Shown piece by piece: positions 21,217 to 31,235 of a stretch of 64,000 nucleotides of DNA. Under the pieces are notes generated by a model. That model was not told the DNA's origin and ran no database searches. It saw only the letters and a program-made list of their open reading frames with translations. Made by a program: the position numbers and the translations under genes. The DNA is from Frateuria terrea (lineage in GTDB: Bacteria; Pseudomonadota; Gammaproteobacteria; Xanthomonadales; Rhodanobacteraceae). The stretch is from assembly GCF_900115705.1 (NCBI RefSeq), contig NZ_FOXL01000010.1, positions 42,862 to 106,861 of the forward strand, given 5' to 3'. Within the stretch, counting starts at the first letter, position 1. Every line of letters begins with the position of its first letter.

Positions 21217-23174
21217 CAGTGGTCCGCGGGCGGCAGGCCGGTCGAGCTGGACGGAGGCACGCCAGTGGAAGTGGCAGGCATCGGTGTGCTGCTGCCTTCG
21301 TTCACCGGTGGCGCTGCCGAGGGCACGTCATCCAGCTGCAGGCTGCCGGTCAGCGGGCGCGCCAGGCCGTCCTGGAAGCGTGCCCAGACCAGTACGCGGC
21401 GTACGCGGCCGAACTGGTCGGCGGCCAGCTGGCCGCTGGCGCCAGGCAGGTAGCTGCCCGGATGGTCGCGCAGCCAGTCGAGATAGGGCACCAGATTCCA
21501 CGCGTCCATGCCGAACGCGAACAGCCGGGCCGAGGTGCCGCGCGCGGCGGTTAGCTGGGCGGCGATCGCATCGTGGTTGGGCAGGCCAGGCTGGGCATCG
21601 AACAGCCACGGCGCATCGGAGAATTCCACCCCGTCCAGGTCGCGGTCCGCCGCCGCGTCGTCCACGCCGGCGTAAATGTGCGAGGTGCCAAATACCGGCA
21701 GCCCAACGTGAGCGATGTGCATTTGCGGAAGCAGCAGCCGTGCCTGTTCCGGACGCATGCTGATGAAGATGCCCGTGTCGCCCGTCGGCACGGGAGCAGG
21801 GACGACCGCCACGCTGCCGGCGGCGGCCGGTGCCGACATGGCCGGTGCGGGCTCGGTACCGGCCAGTGGCGTGGCCGACGTAGGCATGTTGAGGCCGGCA
21901 ATGGCATTGGCGTAGTTCACCTTGCCGGGCGGCAGCGTGGCCATGCCGGCGACGTGTCCGCCGCGCGCTTCCAGTTCTGCCTTGAAGGCGCCGGCGGCAC
22001 GCTGTGCGAAGTCGTCGTCGGACACGATCACGTAGGCACCGTGGAGGCCACGTTCGACCATGTGGTCCGCGGCCTGCGCGCCTTCGGTCTCCGGCAGCAG
22101 CCCGAACTCGGTGGCGCCGGCAGCGGGCAGGCTCCTGTCGTCCGGATGGTTGAGCGCAAGCACCGGCACGGGCAGCTGCGCCTGGCCGAATACCGCTGCA
22201 ACTTCGGCACGGGTGAGCGGGCCCACGATCAGTTGGGCGCCGTCGCTGGCGGCTTGCTGGTAGGCCTTCAGCGCGCTGTCGGCACTGCCGCCGCTGTCGT
22301 ACACCTTTACGTTGGCACGTGGCGCGTTGTTGCGGGCGGTGTCGGCATAGGCGGCGAAGAAGCCCTGCCGGATCGCGCCGCTGGCGCCGGCGAAGTTGCC
22401 GCCCAGCGGCAGCAGCAACGCCACGTTCGCGGGCATGCGATAGCCCTCGCGCACGTTCGCGTTGGCGCCGGGCAGCATGGTGCCGACCGGCTGGTCGAGG
22501 TCCGGCTGTGGCTGCGCCACCGGCACGCCGAGCTGGGTCAGCGCCTCGTTGATCCAGGGCAGCATGCGGTCGCCCTGGTGCATGGCAGTGCCGCGGCGCT
22601 TGAGCGGTTCGACGCCCAGGCGGCCGAGCAGGTCGAGGATCTGCTTGCGATTCTGCGTGTGGTCCAGGCCTTCGAGCTGCGGATCCATCTGCACGCGCGT
22701 GCGCGCGGCACCCCACAGGTCACCGCTGGCTTCCATGGCGCGGGCGCGCAGTTCGAGCAGGCGCAGTTCGAGTGCGGATGGCACCGGCGTGGGCTGGGTG
22801 GTCAGCTGCAGCGCGGTGTGCGCATCGTGGTGGGCGAGCGCCAGTTCGGCGCGGAGCAGGTCGTAGCGGGCGGCGTCTTCGGCCTCCAGGCGTGGACGGT
22901 GCACCTGGTCGAGCAGCGGCGTGGCCTGGTCGATGGCGCCTTCCTCGCGGTACACCTCTGCCGCCATGACGCGGTAGTGGTCGGCGTCGCCGGTCTGTCG
23001 CGCAAGATCGAGATAGGCCTGCACGGCCTGGTCGAACTGGCCCTGGCTGGCGAGCTGCTCGGCGTGCTGCGCGGCGGCCAGTTCCTGCGGCGAGCGGGTC
23101 ACCTTGGTCGGCACGCAGGCGCTTGAGGCCAAGGCGATCAGCAGGCCGAGGCCGGCGGCGCGGAGCAATCGCAT
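21216..23174 (-). CDS. lpoA: Penicillin-binding protein activator LpoA (outer-membrane lipoprotein)
   Basis: Predicted outer-membrane lipoprotein that stimulates a bifunctional PBP from outside the wall. With the ATG at 23174 the signal reads MRLLRAAGLGLLIALASSAC, with Cys20 as lipid site in an imperfect lipobox. The N-terminal region (about 25-230) has TPR-like helices. The C-terminal region (from VALLLPLGGNFAGASGAIRQGFFAAY) is the periplasmic-binding-like LpoA domain, with a long Ala/Pro-rich insertion near 440. AAGGGA lies just before 23174. The upstream ATG at 23201 would sit almost on the transcription start predicted from the -10 at 23210, so 23174 is preferred. It is divergent from rsmI, as in many proteobacteria. 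Confidence 0.88.
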   Translation of the reverse strand: MRLLRAAGLGLLIALASSACVPTKVTRSPQELAAAQHAEQLASQGQFDQAVQAYLDLARQTGDADHYRVMAAEVYREEGAIDQATPLLDQVHRPRLEAEDAARYDLLRAELALAHHDAHTALQLTTQPTPVPSALELRLLELRARAMEASGDLWGAARTRVQMDPQLEGLDHTQNRKQILDLLGRLGVEPLKRRGTAMHQGDRMLPWINEALTQLGVPVAQPQPDLDQPVGTMLPGANANVREGYRMPANVALLLPLGGNFAGASGAIRQGFFAAYADTARNNAPRANVKVYDSGGSADSALKAYQQAASDGAQLIVGPLTRAEVAAVFGQAQLPVPVLALNHPDDRSLPAAGATEFGLLPETEGAQAADHMVERGLHGAYVIVSDDDFAQRAAGAFKAELEARGGHVAGMATLPPGKVNYANAIAGLNMPTSATPLAGTEPAPAMSAPAAAGSVAVVPAPVPTGDTGIFISMRPEQARLLLPQMHIAHVGLPVFGTSHIYAGVDDAAADRDLDGVEFSDAPWLFDAQPGLPNHDAIAAQLTAARGTSARLFAFGMDAWNLVPYLDWLRDHPGSYLPGASGQLAADQFGRVRRVLVWARFQDGLARPLTGSLQLDDVPSAAPPVNEGSSTPMPATSTGVPPSSSTGLPPADH

Positions 23175-23209
23175 GGAGTGTCCCTTGGTCGTGGTCGACA
23201 TGGTGAGCG

Positions 23210-23215
23210 ATCATA
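23210..23215 (-). promoter_or_regulatory. -10 element for lpoA
   Basis: TATGAT on the minus strand ends 35 bases before the preferred lpoA start. The -35 region is weak. Confidence 0.4.
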
Positions 23216-23259
23216 GCCGATCGTGCCGCGCGCCCTTTGCACACTGCCCCGGAGTTCCG

Positions 23260-24090
23260 ATGCCTACTGTCCAGCCCGGCTATCTGTCGGTGGTCGCCAC
23301 GCCGATCGGCAACCGCGACGACATTTCGGCGCGCGCGATCGCGACGCTGCGCGCGGCCGATGTGATTGCGGCGGAGGACACCCGCCACAGCCGGCCGCTG
23401 CTGCTTCACCACAACGTCGACGTGCCGCTGGTGGCGCTGCACGAGCACAACGAGCGCGAGGTGGTCGACGGTCTCGTGCGGCGCATGCTGGAAGGGCAAT
23501 CGGTCGCGTTGATTTCCGACGCGGGCACGCCGCTGGTCAGCGACCCGGGCTTCCGCCTGGTGCGTGCGGCGCGCGCGGCAGGCATCCGCTGCGTGCCGGT
23601 GCCCGGTGCCTGTGCTGCCATCGCGGCGCTGTCGGTCGCCGGCCTGCCCAGCGACCGTTTCGTCTTCGAGGGTTTCCTGCCGCCGAAGGCGGCCGCACGG
23701 CGCAGCCGCCTGCAGGAGCTGGCGGGCGAGCCGCGGACGCTCATCTTCTATGAGTCCTCCCATCGTGTGGCCGAAAGCCTGGCCGACATGCGCGAGGTGT
23801 TCGGCGGCGCGCGCGAGGCCGTGCTGGCGCGTGAACTGACCAAGCTGTTCGAGACAGTGATCGGCGAGCCGCTTGATGAGCTGGCCGAGCGCGTGGCTGG
23901 CGACCCGGACCAGCAGCGTGGCGAGTGCGCGATCCTCATCGGCGGGCGCGGCGAAGAGGCTGACGCGCGGCTGGCCGAAGGACAGCGGGTGTTTGCGCTG
24001 CTGCGTGAGGAGTTGTCTCCGGCGAAAGCCGCCAGGCTCGCCGCGGCCATCACTGGCGCGCCGCGCAAGAGCCTGTACGAAGCATCGTGA
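23260..24090 (+). CDS. rsmI: 16S rRNA 2'-O-ribose C1402 methyltransferase
   Basis: SAM-dependent enzyme of the tetrapyrrole-methylase fold that methylates C1402 of 16S rRNA. The 276-residue product has LSVVATPIGNRDDISARAIATL, VIAAEDTRHSRPLL, SDAGTPLVSDPGF, VPVPGACAAIAALSVAGLPSDRFVFEGFLP and IFYESSHRVAESLADM, the standard RsmI motifs. ATG 23260 follows GGAG. The long upstream extension of the frame overlaps the divergent lpoA and is not used. rnpB follows about 80 bases downstream. Confidence 0.95.
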   Translation: MPTVQPGYLSVVATPIGNRDDISARAIATLRAADVIAAEDTRHSRPLLLHHNVDVPLVALHEHNEREVVDGLVRRMLEGQSVALISDAGTPLVSDPGFRLVRAARAAGIRCVPVPGACAAIAALSVAGLPSDRFVFEGFLPPKAAARRSRLQELAGEPRTLIFYESSHRVAESLADMREVFGGAREAVLARELTKLFETVIGEPLDELAERVAGDPDQQRGECAILIGGRGEEADARLAEGQRVFALLREELSPAKAARLAAAITGAPRKSLYEAS

Positions 24091-24156
24091 GCCGCTCAAC
24101 CTGCCGTCGGCTGACCGCGTGGGCGCGACAGGGCCCGCCCATGCATCACATTCCAC

Positions 24157-24162
24157 TACAAT
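24157..24162 (+). promoter_or_regulatory. -10 element of the rnpB promoter
   Basis: TACAAT, with the predicted RNase P RNA 5' end seven to eight bases downstream, the right spacing for a transcription start. No strong -35 is seen. Confidence 0.6.
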
Positions 24163-24170
24163 CGGCGATG

Positions 24171-24533
<363 letters not shown>

Positions 24534-24569
24534 CTTGCGGCGGCGCGCGCTCCGCGCGTCGCCAGGGAA

Positions 24570-24612
24570 GGGCCAGGGTGGCGCGAGGGATCGCGCCACC
24601 CTGGCCCTTTTT
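24570..24612 (+). terminator. Strong intrinsic terminator downstream of rnpB
   Basis: A 17-bp perfect stem (GGGCCAGGGTGGCGCGA with its complement), loop GGGA and a TTTTT tail. It separates rnpB from the dcw cluster. Confidence 0.92.
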
Positions 24613-24828
24613 CGTTCCGGCCGCGCGGCCCGCTCCCGCGTGGGTCGGGCCAGGGCCTGAACGGGTAGTTCATGTCCCCTCCTTGCCGGTCACGAAAAGC
24701 CCGTGATCTGACGCACAAACGATTTGGAAATTTCCCCAGCTTTCAATCACCTTGCCGACCTTCCTCCGAAACGGCTGGAAATACGTCCACACTTCCGCCT
24801 TTCTCCTTGATTCGCAAGCAAAATTCCC
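24613..24828. other. Non-coding stretch upstream of the dcw promoter
   Basis: No credible gene. The second half (about 24715-24828) is clearly richer in A and T than its surroundings (for example GATTTGGAAATTTCCCC), as expected for upstream promoter DNA. No further named element is recognised. Confidence 0.5.
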
Positions 24829-24857
24829 TTGACGTCTCAAAAGGCGAGACGTATCGT
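24829..24857 (+). promoter_or_regulatory. Promoter of the mraZ/dcw cluster, with an internal inverted repeat
   Basis: TTGACG (24829-24834), a 17-base spacer and TATCGT (24852-24857) form a good sigma70-type promoter. The spacer is filled by a perfect 7-bp inverted repeat, ACGTCTC (24832-24838) and GAGACGT (24846-24852), which overlaps both hexamers. It looks like an operator or a structural feature. Transcription would start near 24864. Confidence 0.75.
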
Positions 24858-24891
24858 GGGACCCTGTGTGAAATCGTGGGAATCAGTGGAG
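24856..24891 (+). promoter_or_regulatory. MraZ binding boxes (four direct repeats, 10-bp period)
   Basis: GTGGGA at 24856, GTGTGA at 24866, GTGGGA at 24876 and GTGGAG at 24886 lie exactly 10 bases apart, with spacers of four bases. MraZ is known to bind closely spaced G-rich direct repeats of this kind ahead of its own gene. Here they run from the -10 hexamer through the leader, where binding would block transcription initiation. The last box also contains the GGAG that precedes the mraZ start. Confidence 0.8.
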
Positions 24892-24900
24892 TCCACTCGG

Positions 24901-25347
24901 GTGTTCCAGGGCGAGACCGCCATCACCGTTGACGACAAGGGCCGGCTGGCCATCCCGACTGCGTATCGGGAGCTGGTCGCGGGCGCCTGCGCCAATCGGC
25001 TGGTGGTCACCTACAGCCCGTTCGAGACAGGCTGCCTGTGGCTGTTTCCCTACGCCGAGTGGGAAAAGGTACGCGACCAGGTCAACGCGCTGCCCATGGT
25101 CAAGGCGCCGCATCGCAACCTGCAGATGAAGCTGGTGGGCGCGGCGACCGTGGTCGAGCCGGATGGCGCCTCGCGCGTCCTGCTGCCGGCCAGCCAGCGT
25201 GCCGCTGCCGGCATCGAGAAGAAAGCTGTTCTGCTGGGCATGGGCAACAAGTTCGAGCTGTGGAGCGAACAGGCGCACCTGGCCAAGATCCGCCAGACCC
25301 TCGGCGAAGACGACATCACTGACGACATGGCGGACCTGCGCCTCTAA
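24901..25347 (+). CDS. mraZ: Transcriptional regulator MraZ
   Basis: DNA-binding protein of 148 residues with two AbrB/SpoVT-like halves: [23 protein letters not shown] and [23 protein letters not shown], followed by [14 protein letters not shown]. The GTG at 24901 reproduces the usual MF(R/Q)G start and follows GGAG at 24888. An earlier TTG in frame lies in the promoter -35 and is rejected. It is the first gene of the dcw cluster and probably represses it through the boxes at 24856-24891. Confidence 0.93.
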   Translation: MFQGETAITVDDKGRLAIPTAYRELVAGACANRLVVTYSPFETGCLWLFPYAEWEKVRDQVNALPMVKAPHRNLQMKLVGAATVVEPDGASRVLLPASQRAAAGIEKKAVLLGMGNKFELWSEQAHLAKIRQTLGEDDITDDMADLRL

Positions 25348-25395
25348 GGCGCGGTGCTTTCGGTGCGGGACGAAGACGGGACGGGAGAGTGCGGC

Positions 25396-26316
25396 GTGGC
25401 CGAGTTGCGGCACATCCCGGTGATGCTGGGCGAAGCGGTGGAGGGCCTTGCCGTGCAGGCAGGCGGGCGGTATCTGGATGGCACCTTCGGGCGCGGCGGT
25501 CACGCTCGCGCGGTGCTGTCGCGCCTGGGGCCGGACGGCCGGCTGCTGCTCATGGATCGCGACCCTGCCGCCGTCGCCGCCGCCCGCGAGGCCTTTGCAG
25601 ACGATGCGCGCGTGTCGATCCGCCACGGCAATTTCGCGGACCTGGCCGAGTGGGATGAAACCGCCGCCGGCCTCGACGGTGTGCTGCTCGACCTGGGCGT
25701 TTCCTCGCCCCAGCTGGACGAGGCCGCACGCGGCTTCAGCTTCATGGCCGACGCGCCGCTGGACATGCGCATGGACACCACGCAGGGCGAGAGCGCTGCG
25801 CAGTTCCTCGCCCGTGCCGACGAGCACGAGATTGCCGATGTGCTGTGGACCTTCGGCGAGGAGCGCTTCAGCCGCAAGATTGCCCGTGCCATCGTGGCGC
25901 GCCGCGCCGAGGCGCCGATCGCGCGCACCGGCGAGCTGGCCGCGCTGATCGAGCGCACCATCGGCCGCCGCGAGCCCGGCAAGCACCCGGCCACGCGCAG
26001 CTTCCAGGCCCTGCGCATCCGCGTGAACGGCGAGCTCGATGCCGTTCAGCGCGGCCTTGATGCGGCGCTGGAACGGCTCAAGGTCGGTGGGCGGCTTTCG
26101 GTGATCAGCTTCCACTCGCTGGAGGACCGCGCGGTCAAGCACTTCATTCGTGATCATTCCGGTCGCGTGCAGGGCAGCCGGCGTGGTCCGCCGGTGGCGG
26201 CGAAGCCCGCGCGGCTGGCTGCGGTCGGCAAGGCGCGTTTTCCATCCGAGCAGGAGCTTGCGGTCAACCCGCGTGCACGTTCGGCGGTGTTGCGCGTGGC
26301 GGAGAAACTCGCATGA
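25396..26316 (+). CDS. rsmH: 16S rRNA m4C1402 methyltransferase
   Basis: SAM-dependent enzyme that N4-methylates C1402 of 16S rRNA; its partner at the same base, RsmI, is encoded at 23260. The 306-residue product has [29 protein letters not shown] (SAM loop), [44 protein letters not shown] and [17 protein letters not shown] 25396 is preferred because GGGAGAG lies six bases upstream and homologs start just before HIPVML. It overlaps ftsL by four bases. Confidence 0.93.
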   Translation: MAELRHIPVMLGEAVEGLAVQAGGRYLDGTFGRGGHARAVLSRLGPDGRLLLMDRDPAAVAAAREAFADDARVSIRHGNFADLAEWDETAAGLDGVLLDLGVSSPQLDEAARGFSFMADAPLDMRMDTTQGESAAQFLARADEHEIADVLWTFGEERFSRKIARAIVARRAEAPIARTGELAALIERTIGRREPGKHPATRSFQALRIRVNGELDAVQRGLDAALERLKVGGRLSVISFHSLEDRAVKHFIRDHSGRVQGSRRGPPVAAKPARLAAVGKARFPSEQELAVNPRARSAVLRVAEKLA

Positions 26317-26585
26317 GGGCGCTTGCCGGCGTCGCGTTGGTGATCCTGCTGCTGGCCGTGCTGGCCAGCGCGATCGGCGTGGTATGGACGCGCCACGAGA
26401 GCCGCGTGCTGTTCGTCGACCTGACCCGCCTGCAGAACCAGCGCGACGAACTCAACGTCGAGTACGGCCGGCTCGAACTGGAGCAGGCGACCTGGGCCGA
26501 GCCGCGGCGCATCGACCAGGAAGCGCGCAGCAAGCTCGGCATGGTCACGCCGAAGCCGCAAGACATCCAGCTGGTGCGCCGATGA
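26313..26585 (+). CDS. ftsL: Cell division protein FtsL
   Basis: A 90-residue bitopic inner-membrane protein: one N-terminal membrane helix (about 3-24), then a leucine-zipper-like periplasmic coiled coil ([25 protein letters not shown]). It is a divisome subcomplex partner of FtsB and FtsQ. It overlaps rsmH and ftsI by four bases each, indicating translational coupling. Confidence 0.9.
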   Translation: MRALAGVALVILLLAVLASAIGVVWTRHESRVLFVDLTRLQNQRDELNVEYGRLELEQATWAEPRRIDQEARSKLGMVTPKPQDIQLVRR

Positions 26586-28393
26586 ATCCGCGCCGGCCGA
26601 TGCAGCCATCCCCCGGTGGCCGCCGCCGCGGCGCCGGCCCCAGCCCGCGCCGGCGCATGCTGCTGGTGGTTGGCGTGCTGTCGCTGGCCTCGCTCGGGCT
26701 GGTTGCGCGCGCGTTCGACCTGCAGGTGATGCAGAAGCAGTTCTACCAGGACCAGGGCGACGCACGTTTCCTGCGCGAGGTGAAGATCCCGGTCTCGCGC
26801 GGCACCATCTTCGACCGCAACGGCGAGCCGCTGGCGGTGTCCACGCCGGTGATGTCGATCTGGGCCAATCCGCCGCAGGTGCTGGAAAATGCCGACCGCA
26901 TTCCCGACCTCGCAGCCGCGCTCGGCGTCGATGCCGGCGAACTGAAGGAACACCTGGCCCAGCGCGCCGATCGCGAATTCGTCTACCTGCGCCGGCAGAT
27001 GCCGCCGGAGGCCGCGCAGGCGGTATTGGACCTGGACATTCCGGGCATCAATGCGCAGCGCGAATTTCGCCGCTACTACCCCTCCGGCGAGGTGACCGCG
27101 CACGTGCTCGGCTTCACCAACATCGACGACCACGGGCAGGAGGGACTCGAGCTCGCCTTCGACGACTGGCTGTCCGGCAAGCCTGGCGCCAAGCGGGTGA
27201 TCCGCGACCGCATGGGCCATGTGGTGGAGGACGTCGAGCAGGTGCGCGAACCCAAGCCGGGCAAGAACCTGACCCTCAGCATCGACCGGCGCATTCAGTT
27301 CCTTGCCTACAACGAGCTGAAGAATGCGCTGACCGAGTTCGACGCGGCCTCCGGATCGATGGTGATCCTGGACGTGCCTACCGGCGAAGTGTTGGCGATG
27401 GTCAACCTGCCGACCTACAACCCCAATGCGCTGGCCGGCAGCAAGTTCTCCGACCGCCGCAACCGTGCCGTCACCGACCTGATCGAACCTGGCTCGACGA
27501 TCAAGCCGGTGCTGATGGCTGCCGCCTTGTCCAGCGGCAAGTACACGCCGACCAGTCCGCTGATCGACACCACCGGAGGTCACTGGTACTTCCAGGGACA
27601 CGACATCCACGACACGCACAACTACGGGCTGCTCACGCCGACCGGCGTGATCACCAAATCGAGCAACGTGGGTGCGGCGCGTATCGCCATGACGCTCGAT
27701 ACGGCGCTGATGTACAACACTTATCGCGCCTTCGGCTTCGGCAACAGCACCAACAGCGGCTTTCCGGGCGAATCTTCCGGCCTGCTGCGCATCGGCCGTG
27801 ACTGGCGCCCGCTGGAACAGGCGATCATGGGCTACGGCTACGGCCTGAACGTGACGCCGCTGCAGCTGGCCAACGCTTACGCCACACTTGGCGACCACGG
27901 CGTCATGCATACGCCAAGCTTCATCAAGGGCGCCGACAACGACCCCCGGGCGATCGTCTCGCCACAAGTGGCCGACGAGATCGTTCAGATGATGGAGACG
28001 GTCACCGCCCCGGGCGGCACCGCGACCACCGCCCGCATCGCCAACTACATCGTGGCGGGCAAGACCGGCACTGCGCACAAAGCCGCAGCAGGCGGCTATT
28101 CGCGCACCAACTACACCGCTGCCTTCGCCGGCCTGGTGCCGGCAAGCCATCCGCGGCTGGTCGGCGTGGTGATCATCGACGACCCGCAGAAGCGCAGCTA
28201 CTACGGCGGCATGGTGTCGGCTCCGGTGTTCGCGCGGGTGATGGAGGGCGCGCTCCGCCTGCTCGACGTGCCGCCGGACAACATCGGACGCTGGTACGCC
28301 GGCGGACCCCTGATGAGTCCGAACGGCCTGGCCGGCAGCAAGCCGCCCACCGACACGCCGATCGATGACGCGCCCGTGGAGGATGAGCCGTGA
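26582..28393 (+). CDS. ftsI: Septal peptidoglycan transpeptidase FtsI (PBP3)
   Basis: Class B penicillin-binding protein of 603 residues that cross-links septal peptidoglycan with FtsW. A basic cytosolic N-terminus and a membrane helix (about 26-43) lead to the pedestal domain (SRGTIFDRNGEPLAVST). The transpeptidase domain has S305-T-I-K308, S360-S-N362 and K494-T-G-T. The ATG overlaps the ftsL stop (ATGA). The C-terminus ends in an acidic Pro-rich tail. Confidence 0.96.
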   Translation: MNPRRPMQPSPGGRRRGAGPSPRRRMLLVVGVLSLASLGLVARAFDLQVMQKQFYQDQGDARFLREVKIPVSRGTIFDRNGEPLAVSTPVMSIWANPPQVLENADRIPDLAAALGVDAGELKEHLAQRADREFVYLRRQMPPEAAQAVLDLDIPGINAQREFRRYYPSGEVTAHVLGFTNIDDHGQEGLELAFDDWLSGKPGAKRVIRDRMGHVVEDVEQVREPKPGKNLTLSIDRRIQFLAYNELKNALTEFDAASGSMVILDVPTGEVLAMVNLPTYNPNALAGSKFSDRRNRAVTDLIEPGSTIKPVLMAAALSSGKYTPTSPLIDTTGGHWYFQGHDIHDTHNYGLLTPTGVITKSSNVGAARIAMTLDTALMYNTYRAFGFGNSTNSGFPGESSGLLRIGRDWRPLEQAIMGYGYGLNVTPLQLANAYATLGDHGVMHTPSFIKGADNDPRAIVSPQVADEIVQMMETVTAPGGTATTARIANYIVAGKTGTAHKAAAGGYSRTNYTAAFAGLVPASHPRLVGVVIIDDPQKRSYYGGMVSAPVFARVMEGALRLLDVPPDNIGRWYAGGPLMSPNGLAGSKPPTDTPIDDAPVEDEP

Positions 28394-29868
28394 CGACGCT
28401 CCCGCTCTCCACGTTGCTGGACGGTTTCGCCGACGCAGGTGCGCTCGGCGATCTTCGTATCTGCGGCCTCAACCTCGACTCGCGCCAGGTGCAATCCGGC
28501 GAGGCGTTCGTCGCGCTGCGCGGCACCCGCGCGCACGGCATCGCCTTCGCCGCCGAGGCGGTGGCGCGCGGCGCCGCGCTGGTGCTGGCCGAAGCGCCGG
28601 CGGTGGCGGGTTTCACGCCCGGCGTGCCGGTGCTGTGGATCGACGACCTGCACGCGCGCCTGGGCGAAATCGCCGCGCGCTATTACGGCCACCCCTCGCG
28701 CGCGTTGCACATCGTCGGCGTCACGGGTACCAACGGCAAGACTTCGACCGTGCAGCTGATCACCCAGGCGCTGTCGCGGCTGGGCCGCAGCGCGGCCAGC
28801 ATCGGCACGCTGGGCGCCGGCCTGTACGGCGCACTCGACGAGGGCGAACGCACCACGCCGGATGCGATCAGCGTGCAGCGGCTGTTGGCGCGGTTCCGCG
28901 ACCAGGGCGCGACGCACGTGGCGATGGAGGTCTCCTCGCATGCGCTCGAGCAGGGGCGCGTCGGTGCGGTCGGCTTCGAGGTCGCGGCGTTCACCAACCT
29001 GACGCGCGACCACCTCGACTACCACGGCACGATGGAAGCCTACGGAGCGGCCAAGGCCAAGCTGTTCGCCCTCCCCGGGGTGAAAGCCGCCGCGGTCAAC
29101 GTGGACGACGCCTTCGGCAGCGCGCTCGCCGATCGCCTGCCGAACGGCATGCGCATACTGCGCACCAGCATCGGCGGCACGACTGACGTCAGCGCGGCCG
29201 ACGTCGTGACCTCGGCCGAGGGGCTATGCTTCGAACTACGCACGCCATGGGGCGCGCACGCGATCCGCAGTGCGCTGCTCGGCCGCTTCAACGTGGCCAA
29301 CCTGCTGGTGGTGGTGGCCTGCCTGGGCGCGCTGGGCGAGCCGTTCGCACGCATCGTCGAGGCGGTCGAGGCGCTCACGCCGGTCAACGGCCGCATGAAC
29401 CGCCTCGGCGGCGACGGTCGCCATCCGCTGGTGGTGGTCGACTACGCGCACACGCCCGATGCGCTGGAACAGGCGCTGACCGCGCTGCGCGCGCACTGCG
29501 CCGGCCGGCTGGTCTGCGTGTTCGGCTGCGGCGGCGAGCGTGACGCGGGCAAGCGTCCCCAGATGGGCGCGATCGCCGAGCGGTTGGCCGATCTGGCGAT
29601 CGTCACCGACGACAACCCACGCGGCGAGAACGGCGATCTCATCGTGGCGCAGATCCGCGCCGGCATGCAGCGCGCCGCCACGGTCGAGCGTGACCGCGCC
29701 GCAGCCATCGGCCTGGCGATCGCCCAGGCCGGCGCCGACGACGTGGTGCTGATCGCCGGCAAGGGTCACGAGACCTACCAGGAAGGCGCCGCCGGCAAGC
29801 GCCCGTTCGACGACCTCGCCGTCGCCCGCGCTGCGCTCGCCGGTCCGGCCCGGGAGAACCACGCATGA
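28390..29868 (+). CDS. murE: UDP-MurNAc-tripeptide synthetase (meso-DAP adding)
   Basis: Cytosolic ATP-dependent ligase adding meso-diaminopimelate to UDP-MurNAc-dipeptide. The 492-residue Mur ligase has the P-loop GVTGTNGKTSTVQLI, EVSSHALEQGRV, NLTRDHLDYHGTMEAY, and TDDNPRGE, the DNPR motif that marks DAP as the substrate. GTG start overlapping the ftsI stop (GTGA). Confidence 0.96.
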   Translation: MTTLPLSTLLDGFADAGALGDLRICGLNLDSRQVQSGEAFVALRGTRAHGIAFAAEAVARGAALVLAEAPAVAGFTPGVPVLWIDDLHARLGEIAARYYGHPSRALHIVGVTGTNGKTSTVQLITQALSRLGRSAASIGTLGAGLYGALDEGERTTPDAISVQRLLARFRDQGATHVAMEVSSHALEQGRVGAVGFEVAAFTNLTRDHLDYHGTMEAYGAAKAKLFALPGVKAAAVNVDDAFGSALADRLPNGMRILRTSIGGTTDVSAADVVTSAEGLCFELRTPWGAHAIRSALLGRFNVANLLVVVACLGALGEPFARIVEAVEALTPVNGRMNRLGGDGRHPLVVVDYAHTPDALEQALTALRAHCAGRLVCVFGCGGERDAGKRPQMGAIAERLADLAIVTDDNPRGENGDLIVAQIRAGMQRAATVERDRAAAIGLAIAQAGADDVVLIAGKGHETYQEGAAGKRPFDDLAVARAALAGPARENHA

Positions 29869-31235
29869 TGCGTCTCTCCGAAATCGCGGTATGGACTGGC
29901 GGCAACCTGCTCGGCCCCGACCTGCAGGTGGCCGGGGTGGCGATCGATACCCGCCGGCTGAAGTCGGGCGAGTTGTTCGTGGCGATCAAGGGCGAGCGCG
30001 TCGACGGCCACGACTTCGTGCGCGAGGCCGCGCTTCGAGGGGCCGCCGCGGCGCTGGTCACCCGCCGTGTCGATGTCGACCTGCCGCAGGTGCTGGTCAA
30101 TGACACCCAATTGGCGATCGGCGACCTCGCCAGTGCAGTGCGTGCGCAGCGCGACGTGCGCCTGGTCGGTATCACCGGCTCCAACGGCAAGACCACGGTC
30201 AAGACGCTGACCGCCTCGATCCTGTCGCGCCACGGTCGCACGCACGTCAATGCGGGCAACTACAACAACGAGCTGGGCCTGCCGCTGACCCTGCTGGCGA
30301 TGCCTGCCGACAGCGAATACGCGGTGCTGGAAATGGGCGCCGGCAAGCCGGGCGACATCGCCTATCTCGCCGCCATCGCGCGGCCTGACATTGGCCTCGT
30401 CAATACCATTGCACCGGCGCACCTTGAGCGGATGGGCAGCCTCGAGGGCGTGGCCGAAACCAAGGGCGCCCTGTACCAGGCGCTGCCGGCCGACGGTGTG
30501 GCGATCATCAATGCCGACGACGCCTTCGCGGGATTCTTCGAAGGCCTGGCCGGCTCGCGCGCGACGCTGCACTTTGGCCTGGATGGACACGTCGACGTCG
30601 GCGCGACCATCCTCGAGCAGCGCGTCGACGGCTCGCGCTTCCTGTTGCGCACGCCCGAGGGCGAGGCCGAGGTGGCGCTGCCGCTGGCTGGGCGCCACAA
30701 CATTGCCAACGCGCTGGCCGCGGCGTCGATCGCGCTGGCGCTGGACGTGCCGCTGGCGACGATCGTCGCCGGCCTGCAGCACGTGCCAGGCGTGCCTGGC
30801 CGGCTGCGCAGCGAAGCGATGCCCGGCGGCTGGACCCTGGTCGACGACAGCTACAACGCCAATCCCGGCTCGGTCGGCGCGGCGATCGACACGCTCGCGC
30901 TGGCCACCGGCGAGCGCTGGCTGGTGCTCGGCGACATGGCCGAGCTTGGCCCCGAGGCACGCGCACTGCACGAAGGCATCGGCGCACGTGCGAAGGCAGC
31001 CGGCATCGAGCGGCTGTTCGCGGTCGGCCCGCTGAGCGCGGCGGCAGCGAAGGCCTTCGGCGCGGGCAGCGAGCATCACGCGGACAAGGCCGCCCTGGCC
31101 GACTCGCTCGCGCGGCAGTTGCATGCCGGCCTCACGGTGCTGGTCAAGGGCTCGCGGTCGGCCGGCATGGAGCAGGTGGTGTCCGCACTCAAACAATCCC
31201 ACGACGCCTCCGGAGGCCCGATCAATGCTGCTTGA
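29865..31235 (+). CDS. murF: UDP-MurNAc-tripeptide:D-Ala-D-Ala ligase
   Basis: Adds D-Ala-D-Ala to complete the UDP-MurNAc-pentapeptide. The 456-residue Mur ligase has [58 protein letters not shown] and [11 protein letters not shown]. Two consecutive ATGs (29865, 29868) could serve as start; the first overlaps the murE stop. It overlaps mraY by 11 bases at its 3' end. Confidence 0.96.
   Translation: MMRLSEIAVWTGGNLLGPDLQVAGVAIDTRRLKSGELFVAIKGERVDGHDFVREAALRGAAAALVTRRVDVDLPQVLVNDTQLAIGDLASAVRAQRDVRLVGITGSNGKTTVKTLTASILSRHGRTHVNAGNYNNELGLPLTLLAMPADSEYAVLEMGAGKPGDIAYLAAIARPDIGLVNTIAPAHLERMGSLEGVAETKGALYQALPADGVAIINADDAFAGFFEGLAGSRATLHFGLDGHVDVGATILEQRVDGSRFLLRTPEGEAEVALPLAGRHNIANALAAASIALALDVPLATIVAGLQHVPGVPGRLRSEAMPGGWTLVDDSYNANPGSVGAAIDTLALATGERWLVLGDMAELGPEARALHEGIGARAKAAGIERLFAVGPLSAAAAKAFGAGSEHHADKAALADSLARQLHAGLTVLVKGSRSAGMEQVVSALKQSHDASGGPINAA

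Noticed and set aside
24829..24900. TTG at 24829 as the mraZ start
   Set aside because: It is the -35 hexamer of the promoter; the added residues do not match MraZ and the GTG at 24901 gives the family N-terminus.
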